Shown here piece after piece: positions 51,961-60,200 of a DNA stretch of 64,000 bases. The DNA is from Phycisphaeraceae bacterium. GTDB lineage: Bacteria; Planctomycetota; Phycisphaerae; Phycisphaerales; SM1A02. Under the pieces are notes generated by a model. That model saw only the letters and a list, made by a program, of their open reading frames with translations. It did not search any database and was not told the origin of the DNA. The stretch spans positions 248,001 through 312,000 of the forward strand of contig JAHBWZ010000003.1 of NCBI GenBank assembly GCA_019636755.1, given 5' to 3'. Position 1 is the stretch's first letter. Every line of letters starts with the position of its first letter. A program made the translations under genes and the position numbers.

Positions 51961-52785
51961 ATGCGAAACCACCTTCGACGAGCCCTCCTCACCTCCACGA
52001 CCATGCTCGCCTGCGCCGCCACGGCGCTCGGCACCACGCTCCACCAGGAGTCGTTCGACAGCGGCGCCGCGAATGACGGTGCCTGGCAGTTCTTCGGCAC
52101 GGACTCGTTCCCCGCAGCCGGGGGCAACCCGGGTGCCTGGCTCCGGTCGCAGAACCTCGACACGTTCGCACCGCGCGCCCGGACGACCGCGTCCCTGAGC
52201 ACGTTCGTCGGTGACTACCGCGCCAAGGGCGTCACGGCCTTCGGGTTCGACCTGCGCACCGATTACGTGGACTTCAGCGCCGCCGGCCGCCCCGCGACGC
52301 TCATGCTCATCCACGACAACGGCACGCCCGGCAACGTCTTCGACGACACGGCGGCGTATTACGTCGGACCCGATGTCCCCGTCCCGGGGGACGGCTGGGT
52401 CTCGTTCGACTATCCCCTGCCCGCCGACAGTGACGTCCTTCCGGCGGGATGGGCACTGCTGAACCTCGGCGATTCCGGCGCACCCGCGGCGCACACCTGG
52501 TCGCAGGTGGTCCAGTCCGTCAGCCGCGTCGAGATCCTCTACGGCCACCCCGAGTTCTTCTACATCTTCCAGATGTGGCACGTGGGACTCGACAATCCGC
52601 GGATCGACATCATGAAGGAGCCCACCAACCCCGCGGACATCAACGGCGACGGCACCGTCGACCTCCAGGACCTGCTGGTGCTGCTCGCCTCATGGGGCCC
52701 CTGCGCAGACTGCCCCGCGGACATCGACGGCAGCGGCGAGGTCGACTTCGCCGACCTCCTGGCACTGCTGACCGCATGGGACTGA
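51961..52785 (+). CDS. Secreted dockerin-tailed protein of unknown function (274 aa)
   Basis: A 274-residue exported protein: signal peptide MRNHLRRALLTSTTMLACAA to about residue 24, then a beta-sandwich-like domain (TLHQESFDSGAANDGAWQFF; VTAFGFDLRTDYVDFSAAGR; WSQVVQSVSRVEILYGHPEF; MWHVGLDNPRIDIM) resembling carbohydrate-binding or PEP-CTERM-type lectin-like sandwiches. Residues 220-274 are two calcium-loop units, ADINGDGTVDLQDLLVLLAS and ADIDGSGEVDFADLLALLTA, with W-G-P-C between. AGAAGGA precedes the ATG. No enzyme motif. Divergent from the winged-helix-like gene. Confidence 0.82.
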   Translation: MRNHLRRALLTSTTMLACAATALGTTLHQESFDSGAANDGAWQFFGTDSFPAAGGNPGAWLRSQNLDTFAPRARTTASLSTFVGDYRAKGVTAFGFDLRTDYVDFSAAGRPATLMLIHDNGTPGNVFDDTAAYYVGPDVPVPGDGWVSFDYPLPADSDVLPAGWALLNLGDSGAPAAHTWSQVVQSVSRVEILYGHPEFFYIFQMWHVGLDNPRIDIMKEPTNPADINGDGTVDLQDLLVLLASWGPCADCPADIDGSGEVDFADLLALLTAWD

Positions 52786-52892
52786 GCCCGGACTGAGGCG
52801 CCGCAGCCGCCAGGGCGCGTCCCGCGCATCGTTCTCCTTCCTCCGCGCGTCCCGGCGTCCCCCTCCCCGACGGACCCGGCACGCCCGAAGCA

Positions 52893-52933
52893 CGGCCCGG
52901 ACCGGACTGAGTCGCTCAGGATGGTCCGGGCCG
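52893..52933 (+). terminator. Hairpin terminator after the dockerin-tailed protein gene
   Basis: An 11-bp outer stem (CGGCCCGGACC with its complement) encloses a second CTGAG/CTCAG stem, about 108 nt after the stop codon. Followed by CTTC, so a weak T-run. Confidence 0.65.
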
Positions 52934-52977
52934 CTTCATGCGCCGCGCGACCACCGCGCGACGCTCGGATCGCCCTG

Positions 52978-52983
52978 TATTCT
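52978..52983 (+). promoter_or_regulatory. -10 box (TATTCT) of a leaderless transcript
   Basis: CCTGTATTCT, then CCGCGGC, then ATG at 52991. The 7-nt gap predicts an mRNA starting at or next to the A of the start codon; no ribosome binding site. Confidence 0.62.
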
Positions 52984-52990
52984 CCGCGGC

Positions 52991-53968
52991 ATGCGGCGAC
53001 CGGCGCACCTGCATCCGATCGAGGCATCCCAGCTGCATGCACGCCGGGAGCGTGTGTTCCTGGTGCTCGCGGGGATCTTCATCGGCGCGATGGCGATGCT
53101 CAACATCCTGGGCATCACGAAGTTCATCCACTTCGGGCCGCTCGAACTCGCGGTCGGCGTGCTGCCGTACCCGCTCACGTTTCTCTGCACCGACTTCATC
53201 AGCGAACTCTACGGTCGGCGCCGGGCGAACTTCGTGGTCCTGGTCGGCCTGCTGATCAACGTGATGGTGCTGGGATTCATCTGGATCGGCGAGAACACGG
53301 AGTCGATCCCGTTCCGCACACCGGTCCAGCGGATCGTGACGATGGACTCGGTGGATCTCCGCAGCATCGACGGGGCGCCGCTGATCGATCGCGCCAGCGG
53401 CGCGCCGTTCGTCCGGCCCGCCGTGCCCGACGGGCGCGGCGGCCTTCGCGCGGTGGATCGGTTCGCCCTGGAGCCGGTCCCCGGCGGCGACGAGCGGGCG
53501 CTCCGCCTGGTCGATGCCGACACGGGCATCCCGATCATCCGGGAGGAGTCCCTCTTCTCGCGGATCTCGACCACCACGCGGCAGGCCATGCTGGCCAGCA
53601 TGATCGCGTACCTGGCGGCGCAGTTCATCGACGTCTGGCTGTTCCACTTCTGGAAGCGCCTGACGCGCGGCCGCCATCTCTGGCTCCGGAACAACGGCTC
53701 GACGCTGGTCAGCCAGTTCGTCGACACGTCCTGCGTCGTCCTCATCACGTTCTGGGCACAGATCACGGCCGGTGACGTGCCGTTCACGCAGGTGATGACG
53801 TGGATCGCGGGCGGTTATGCCTTCAAACTGGTCGTCGCGCTGCTGGACACGATCCCGTTCTATCTCGGCGTCAGCTGGCTCAGCCGGTACCTGGAGATCG
53901 ATCCGCGACGCGAACACGACGCAGACGTCGAGGAGAGCGACCGGGACGACAGGATCATTCTGCAATGA
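52991..53968 (+). CDS. VUT family queuosine-precursor transporter (YhhQ/QPTR-like) with large loop
   Basis: A 325-residue inner-membrane protein. The family region is clear: FIGAMAMLNILGITKFIHFG, ELAVGVLPYPLTFLCTDFIS, ELYGRRRANFVVLVGLLINV, then after the loop SRISTTTRQAMLASMIAYLA, AQFIDVWLFHFWKRLTRGRH, NGSTLVSQFVDTSCVVLITF. YhhQ-type proteins import queuosine precursors (preQ0/preQ1) for tRNA modification. Unusually, about 85 polar residues (about 105-190) sit between two membrane segments; typical members are about 220-240 residues. Overlaps the HIT gene by ATGA. Confidence 0.88.
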   Translation: MRRPAHLHPIEASQLHARRERVFLVLAGIFIGAMAMLNILGITKFIHFGPLELAVGVLPYPLTFLCTDFISELYGRRRANFVVLVGLLINVMVLGFIWIGENTESIPFRTPVQRIVTMDSVDLRSIDGAPLIDRASGAPFVRPAVPDGRGGLRAVDRFALEPVPGGDERALRLVDADTGIPIIREESLFSRISTTTRQAMLASMIAYLAAQFIDVWLFHFWKRLTRGRHLWLRNNGSTLVSQFVDTSCVVLITFWAQITAGDVPFTQVMTWIAGGYAFKLVVALLDTIPFYLGVSWLSRYLEIDPRREHDADVEESDRDDRIILQ

Positions 53969-54381
53969 CACTCTTCGCGAAGATCATCACCGGCGAGATC
54001 CCCTGCCACCGCGTCTACGACGATGCGCACGTACTCGCGTTCCTCGACATCAATCCGCTGAGCCGGGCACACACGCTCGTCATCCCGAAGGAGCGCTGCG
54101 CGTCGCTGCGCGATCTTTCCGACGACGCGGGTGCGGCCATCGGTCGCGTGCTGCCTCGAATCGTGCGTGCGGCCATGGCGGCGAGCGGTGGCACCGGCTG
54201 CAACGTCCTCTGCAACGACGGCGCCGACGCGGGCCAGGAGGTCATGCACGTGCACTTCCACGTCATTCCGCGCGTCGGCGACCATGGCCTGCGCAGGACA
54301 TGGCGGCCGGGGCGCCTGGACCCGGAGGACGTGGCGGAGATCCTGGACGTGATGCACCAGAGTATGGCGCGGATCGGATGA
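53965..54381 (+). CDS. HIT-family nucleotide hydrolase
   Basis: A 138-residue cytosolic protein of the histidine triad superfamily (HINT/Hit branch). It starts TLFAKIITGEIPCHRVYDDA, has FLDINPLSRAHTLVIPKERC, and the active-site triad HVHFHVIPR with His95, His97 and His99 (the nucleophile is the second or third by family numbering). Such enzymes cleave AMP-linked substrates. Its ATG overlaps the transporter stop, and its stop overlaps the next start (ATGA), so three genes are made together. Confidence 0.93.
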   Translation: MTLFAKIITGEIPCHRVYDDAHVLAFLDINPLSRAHTLVIPKERCASLRDLSDDAGAAIGRVLPRIVRAAMAASGGTGCNVLCNDGADAGQEVMHVHFHVIPRVGDHGLRRTWRPGRLDPEDVAEILDVMHQSMARIG

Positions 54382-54965
54382 TGCCGGCACCGCAGCGCCG
54401 TGCCGGTCGCCCGCGCTGGCCCATCGTGCTGGCCGCGCTGCTCGGGTCATGGCTGCTGGTCGCCGCGGCCTCCGAGACCGCCATCGCGTTCGGCCTCCAG
54501 GCACTGCCGGACGGCGCGCGCGGCGGCCGTGCCGGGGCCGGCCCGGGCGGATGGGCGGCCTGGGCAGCGGCATCGACCACGTGGCGGGAATGGATGGGAT
54601 GGATGGGATGGCCCGTCGTGGTCGTGGGGCTCCAGGCGGCCGGGGCCCTGCTCCTCCTGCGCCGAAGACGGTCGGCGCTGCCCGTCCTGCTCGCCTGGGC
54701 CGGCCTGGTCGTGCTGAGAACAGCGCTTCTCAGCCGGATCGTGCTCAGGGTCCTCCGGGACGCCGCCGTGACCGGCGCAGCGGACCCTGCACACCCCTCC
54801 GACGACGCCCTGCGCGCCGGCGAGGCATGGGTGCGCGCGGTCATGTCGATCGGACAGGGCCTGGTCGGCGCCGCCGCGCTGCTGCACATCCTCGTCCCGG
54901 TGCTCATCGTGGCATGGATGCTGCGCGCCGAGTCCCGCCGGCAGATGCGCACCTGGCGCTGGTGA
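54378..54965 (+). CDS. Membrane protein of unknown function (195 aa)
   Basis: A 195-residue protein with four likely membrane segments: IVLAALLGSWLLVAAASETA (15-34), GWPVVVVGLQAAGALLLLRR (75-94), LPVLLAWAGLVVLRTALLSR (100-119) and GAAALLHILVPVLIVAWMLR (about 162-181). Glycine- and tryptophan-rich loop WREWMGWMGWP. No family recognised. The start at 54378 overlaps the HIT stop (ATGA); the adjacent ATG 54381 is an alternative. Last gene of the three-gene operon. Confidence 0.7.
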   Translation: MMPAPQRRAGRPRWPIVLAALLGSWLLVAAASETAIAFGLQALPDGARGGRAGAGPGGWAAWAAASTTWREWMGWMGWPVVVVGLQAAGALLLLRRRRSALPVLLAWAGLVVLRTALLSRIVLRVLRDAAVTGAADPAHPSDDALRAGEAWVRAVMSIGQGLVGAAALLHILVPVLIVAWMLRAESRRQMRTWRW

Positions 54966-55447
54966 GAGGACGACCCGCGCCGCCGCGGCGCGTGCGTCCG
55001 CCGGTTCGACCGTCCAGAGGCACGATGCACGACTCCAGTCGCCGGACCGACCGCTCACAGTCCCCGTGCGCGCACGGGGGTTGCAGGGGGCGGAGCCCCA
55101 TGCGCAAGCGCCGGAGATCCGGAGATTCGGGCATGTCGATGACGGATGCGCTGTCCGGCGCCGGCCGTGAACGGGTCCGCGAGCGCGCCGCACAATGCGC
55201 CATCGCGCTGTGCAGCGATCGCGCCGTCCGTGGCGTCGCGATCCCGACCGCGATGGGCGCAGCCAGCAGGACCGGTTCCGGAACAGCGCGCATGCCGCCG
55301 CACACCGACACCTCATGCGCCCCTGTACCCCACTCGGCGGGGACAGGGACGGAACCCATCGCCCCCGAGACAGCGATGCCACCGGACCACCATGCCGCAG
55401 ACCGCACCCGGCCCACGCGGGTACACCCGTTCAGGCCACGATGACAC
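54966..55447. other. Intergenic region, no gene supported
   Basis: About 480 nt between convergent genes. It holds GTGCGCGCACGGGG followed by a GGGGGTTGCAGGGGGCGGAG stretch near 55068-55097, a sequence type often found as a dispersed element in GC-rich genomes, which can pair as a hairpin. Open frames here are proline- and arginine-rich in all phases. No RNA gene recognised. Confidence 0.45.
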
Positions 55448-55476
55448 GGCCCCGGCGTGGAGTGCACGCCGGGGCC
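55448..55476 (-). terminator. Hairpin terminator of the beta-helix protein gene
   Basis: An 11-bp perfect stem (GGCCCCGGCGT and complement) with a 7-nt loop, 34 nt after the stop codon on the minus strand. No T-run, so possibly a stability hairpin. Confidence 0.6.
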
Positions 55477-55510
55477 GGGGAGTGTCGACACGATCACGCG
55501 AGACCATCCG

Positions 55511-56887
55511 TCACTGCGGGCAGGCGCCCCAGGCGGAGATGAGTTCCAGCACATCGTTCATGCCGACGGCGCCGCTGCCGTCCACGTCCTGCGGGCAGCC
55601 GCTGCACGTCATGCCGAACGCCTGGAGCACCGCGAGCAGATCGTGGAAGTCCACGACGCTGTCGGCGTTCACGTCCGCGGGACACGCCGGAGGCAGCGAG
55701 ATCTCATCATCGCCGCCCTCGGCCACGCCCTGGAACTCGTACGGCCCCATGTCCACCACCGGGACCAGGAGTTCCATGCCGGGCACGCTCGCGACGAAGC
55801 GGGGATTCCCGTCCAGATCGAACTGGATGTCGGCCGGCACGAGCGCGTTGTTGCCCGCATCGATGCACGGCGAGTCGGGGCGCAGGCGGTAGTCGCCATT
55901 GTCCGGGTCGACGAAGCGCGGATCGGCGTCGAGGTTGCCTTCGCCGGGCCAGCCGAACTCGATGAGGGAGTGCTGGGCGTCGATGAAGCCGGTGCTCACA
56001 ACCTTGAACGGATGCACCGTCGGCGGTCCGCCCTCGAAGGAGTTGCCGTGAACAACGACGTTCCTGACCAGGATTCCCGCGTTGGCGGCCCCGGCGACTC
56101 CCGGCCCATCCCAACGTGCCATGTTGCGCACGACGGATGAGTTGACGATCGCGAACGGGCCGCCCCACACGACGACCGCCCCGCCGATGCCGCCCGCGTT
56201 CGAGGACAGTCGGGAGTTGTGCACGGTGGTGGCCCCGCCCTGCTGGAAGAGGGCGCCACCGTCACTCCAGTTGCTGTCGTTCGAAGACACGATGGAGTCC
56301 TGCACCGCGAGGGAGTAGTGCCCCCACGCGTAGATGCCCGCGCCACCCGTATAGGCGCCCCCCCATGCCGTGTTGCCGTGAATGTGGCATCGATCAATGA
56401 GCGCACCCTCGGCGAACGAGCCGCTGCTGACGCCGATGCCTCCACCACACGATGCGTGATTCGCCGTGATGATGCAGCCACGGATGATCGGACGGCTCCC
56501 GTAGATCGCGACGCCTCCACCCAGCGGACCCCGGAAAAACGAGGAGCCCTTGCCGCCCCGGATCGTGAATCCCTCCACGATCGTGGCTCGGGTGGCGCCG
56601 CCGGCGATGCGGATCACGCTCCCGGTCTCGAAGGTGGATGCATCGAGCGTGGTGAACGCAGGCCCGGCCTCCGAGACCAGTTCCAGGTTCTTTCCCTCGA
56701 TCACGACCTTCTCGTGATAGGTACCCGGCGCGACAAGGACCCGCGCATAGGGCGGCGCCGCGTCGATCGCCGCCTGGACCGTTGCGTACTCGGACGGAAC
56801 GCGAAGCACGACCGTGTTCGCGAACGCCGTTTCCGTCACCAGTGCGGCAAGCAGTGCGACGCCTGCCGACGGAATTCCCTTTCGCAT
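55511..56887 (-). CDS. Secreted right-handed beta-helix protein with dockerin-like tail
   Basis: A 458-residue exported protein; ATG 56887 has AGGAGG 9 nt upstream; the signal peptide is about residues 1-22. It begins with the common start of such helices, VLRVPSEYATVQAAIDAAPP and YARVLVAPGTYHEKVVIEGK. It continues with repeated parallel coils (ATIVEGFTIRGGKGSSFFRG, RGCIITANHASCGGGIGVSS, ALIDRCHIHGNTAWGGAYTG, VHNSRLSSNAGGIGGAVVVW), the polymorphic-outer-membrane-type GG-(A/I/V) pattern. Then the conserved DADPRFVDPDNGDYRLRPDS, SPCIDAGNNALVPADI segment. Two calcium-loop units end the chain (PADVNADSVVDFHDLLAVLQ; QDVDGSGAVGMNDVLELISA). Likely binds or cuts polysaccharide; no catalytic site identified. 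Confidence 0.87.
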   Translation of the reverse strand: MRKGIPSAGVALLAALVTETAFANTVVLRVPSEYATVQAAIDAAPPYARVLVAPGTYHEKVVIEGKNLELVSEAGPAFTTLDASTFETGSVIRIAGGATRATIVEGFTIRGGKGSSFFRGPLGGGVAIYGSRPIIRGCIITANHASCGGGIGVSSGSFAEGALIDRCHIHGNTAWGGAYTGGAGIYAWGHYSLAVQDSIVSSNDSNWSDGGALFQQGGATTVHNSRLSSNAGGIGGAVVVWGGPFAIVNSSVVRNMARWDGPGVAGAANAGILVRNVVVHGNSFEGGPPTVHPFKVVSTGFIDAQHSLIEFGWPGEGNLDADPRFVDPDNGDYRLRPDSPCIDAGNNALVPADIQFDLDGNPRFVASVPGMELLVPVVDMGPYEFQGVAEGGDDEISLPPACPADVNADSVVDFHDLLAVLQAFGMTCSGCPQDVDGSGAVGMNDVLELISAWGACPQ

Positions 56888-57182
56888 GGCGGTTTCCTCC
56901 TGCCGCCGGACGACCACACGAGTCATCCGGGTGCGAGACGGAGTCACCGTACGATGATGGGGCAGGATCGCGAAGCCGGAGGATCGAGGCAAGGCGTTAC
57001 GAGACAACGAGTTCCACACGGATTCCAGCGGGGCAAAGTGTGTGGGTGGTGCGCCCCGGTTCTCGGTCCAGGCGCGCTGAAATGCCGTCGCTGAGCCTCA
57101 GCAGGGCGACTCTCGAACTCGATGAAGGTCGACTTCCCGGGAAGGTCCGATCATCCTCGGGACTGCAGGGCCGTGAATCGAA
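56888..57182. other. 295-nt intergenic region upstream of the beta-helix gene
   Basis: It contains the beta-helix gene's ribosome binding site at its left edge. GCTGAGCCTCAGC near 57089-57102 can form a small hairpin. No promoter pair, RNA gene or coding frame is convincing. Confidence 0.4.
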
Positions 57183-57213
57183 GGAGCCCGGCCCCACGTG
57201 GGGACCGGGCTCC
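57183..57213 (-). terminator. Terminator of the Cys-rich protein gene
   Basis: A 13-bp stem with one bulged A (GGAGCCCGG then CCCC, paired to GGGG and CCGGGCTCC) closed by an ACGT loop, 62 nt after the stop codon on the minus strand. Followed by TTCGATT. Confidence 0.7.
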
Positions 57214-57275
57214 GAAGGAGATTAACCGTCAGCGGTCGCGCCATGGCGCGCCGTACTCCCGTTCAGCCGCGGAGG

Positions 57276-60200
57276 TTACCGGCCGGTCGTCACCGCCCGC
57301 CGCCGCGCCCGCTGCAGGGCGTCCCGGATGAAGTCATCCGCGACCTCGAAGGGCCTCCGCTCCGGCATCGCGTACCGCGCGGGCGACTCCTTCGGCGGCA
57401 CCGTCGGGCTCCAGCGGATCACCGCCGGCATGCCGCCCTGCCCCTGCATGTGGCTGCCTGCCTTCGCGAACGGGATCCCGGGGATGGTCGGATCCTCGCC
57501 CAGCGGGACCAGGGGAAGGGAAATCTCCCGCGCATACACACCAAGCAGCGCGAGGTCCTGGCTGACCAGTCCCTTCACGTTGCACAGCGGGTTCGCGCGC
57601 CCGCAGAGCCGTGCCTTGGCGTGGTCCGTCTGGAGGAACACGATGCCGAGCGGGTTGCCGAGATACCGGGAGAGGACCTGCTGCTCCCAGCACGAGAGAC
57701 AGCGGATGTAGCAGAACTTGTCCTCGTTCTCGTTGTAGATCTCGAAGATCACCGCGGTGGTCGGTGGTGCGGGCGGGTCGGGCATCGGCTCATTGAGCCT
57801 GAAATCCGCGGAGAGCGGATGCAGCGTCACGTCCGTGTCGACGGTGACCGCGGGCGCGAATGGCGGATCCGATGGCGTCCACGCCAGCGAGCCCACCGTC
57901 TGGAAATTGAAAAGCAGCGCCTCGGCAGGCAGGCAGTACTCGATCCCGTTCAGCAGGATCGTCTCCGGCACGCCGACCGGAGAGCCATGCTCCACGTTCG
58001 CCACCGACTGGAGCGCGCAGGCGTTGTACTCCCACGCGGTCTGCCGGTCATAGCGCACCAGCGTGGCCTGGCCGGCAAGGTGATTCCACCGGATCTGCCG
58101 GCCATCGCCGTCGATCGCCCACGCGTAGATGGCGCCGCGCAGCATGCGCTCGTCGCTGCCGTCGTCGGCCGGGCGCCCGGGTGGTGGCCCCGGATCGAGC
58201 GACGTCCACGGCGCGACGTCGTACGGCGCGCCGCTCGAGGCCGCCCAGACGACCGGCTGGTTCCCGGTCAGCGTGAGTTCCACGTCCATGAAGTTCCAGC
58301 CGGGGTGCGCCCGCTCGTCGCCGTCCTCCTCGAGCGGCGGATCGCCGTTCAGGAAGATCATGTAGATGCGCACGTCCTCCGGCCAGTCGTTCGAAAGCGT
58401 GACGAAGGTGTCCTGGAGCAGGCGCCCGGAGGCATCCCACCGGACCTCGATCTTGGAGAACACGACGATCGAGCCCTTGTCACCGCAGTTGCAGTCCACG
58501 GTCTCCTTGGGCGGGCAGTCGGGGCAGTCGAACGTGCACGGCTCGTCCGGGCAGGGCTCCTCCGAGAAGTAGACGAAGACGTACTCGCCTCCCGCCGTGA
58601 TGTTCTCGCAGCAGTACTTCGAGATGCCGGACAGGCAGAGATACTGCGGTGTCGTGCCGACCTGTACGCAGCAGTACCCGATGATGTCGCAGTACTCGCG
58701 GTTGAGGTCGTCATCGGGATCGATGCACGAGTCGTTCTCGACCGCGGTCCAGGAGATCACGGTCCCGCCCAGCGTGCCCGCCAGGTAGTCGCAGCAGACC
58801 TCGGTGATCGGGCAGACGCAGTCGTAGGTTCCGTCCGGCATCTCGATGCAGCAGACGCCGTCGTCGCCGCAGGGGCCGTCGTAGAACTGGCCGCCGAGGA
58901 CTTCCTCGCAGCAGTAGATCGAGATCGGATAGATGCAGTACGGCTCTTCCGGGATGCAGCAGGAACCGAGGTAGCACTCGCTCTTCGGGTCGGTCTCGAC
59001 ATCATCACATGTCACGAAGGGTGTGAAGATGGCGTCGAGGCCGTACTGGTCGTAACACTCCTCCTCGCTGATACCGTCGACACAGTAGATCGCGTCCGGC
59101 CTTCCGATGTCATCCGGGCAGAAGCAGCAGGCGCCGAGCGGGACCCACTCGTAGAGCAGGGTGACCGTGCCTCGCGCGACATGCGGAAAGTCGCGGAAGT
59201 CGAAGTTCACGCCGGCCCCGAGCACCTGAGCGGTGCCATCGAACTCGAAGACAACACACTCGGCAGCGCCGGCGCCCGGGCAGGCGGCCGAGGGACTGGC
59301 GCCACCGCAGGCGGGTGGCGCATTCACAATGAACGGCGCCAGACCTGCATTGACGCAGTACGGGCCGAAGAAGCCCTCATCGCAGATCATCGGTCGGCCG
59401 CCCGGCCCCTGAACCATGCCCACTCCACCGACCTGATAGCGGTTCACCAGGAAGTCGCACTCGTTCCGCATGAGTTCGCAGGTCCCGCCAAGCCCCGTAT
59501 TGTTCGCGGGATCCTCGCAGAACCGGAACACACGGAACTGATTCGGATCGCCCTGCGCGTCGAACTCCACGACCGTGATCGGGAACACCAGTCCGGGCAA
59601 CGCCGGCGTCGTCTGGACCAGGCGGATGCGCTCGAGCAGATCCTGCACAACGACGGACTGGCCGACATTCGCACAGAAGCTACCGTCCGTGGAAACCCGC
59701 CCGTCCACGAGCGTCCGAATGCGCTCGAGACGTCGGAAGCCGCCCTGATCGTCGAATCGAGGCAGGCAGACGAACTGGAACATGCCCGCTGGAATGGGCT
59801 GCCCATCTTCAGGCAGTACGAAGTGAAAGAGACCGCTGTGCGCCTCGATCAGGTGCGGCGCCGGAATGGCAGGACAATCCGGTGCCAGCACGACATCCGC
59901 GCACAGCACCCCCGGGCCGAAGAACTCGCCACCCGCGGCGAAGCACGCGTACGCCGTCATGTCCACGCAGGTGCCGAGGTCGGGGCGCCAGCATCCTCCG
60001 GGCCTCACGCAGGGCTGCGCGATCGGATCGTCCGGGCAGAAGGGGAACCGGTAGTTCGGGCCGACATCACCGTCGCAGGTATACCCGGGGCCGAGAAAGA
60101 CGCCACCGCTGTTCTCGCACTCTGCCTTGGTCAGACCGTCGCAGTCATCGCCCGGCAGACAGCAGGCGAAGCGACACGGCTGTGCAACACCGTTGCCCTG

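Noticed and set aside
55060-55100. GGGGGTTGCAGGGGGCGGAG stretch as an RNA gene or insertion-sequence end
   Set aside because: Similar G-rich hairpin sequences are common noncoding repeats in GC-rich genomes; no transposase or target duplication is seen, and only one copy was noticed here.
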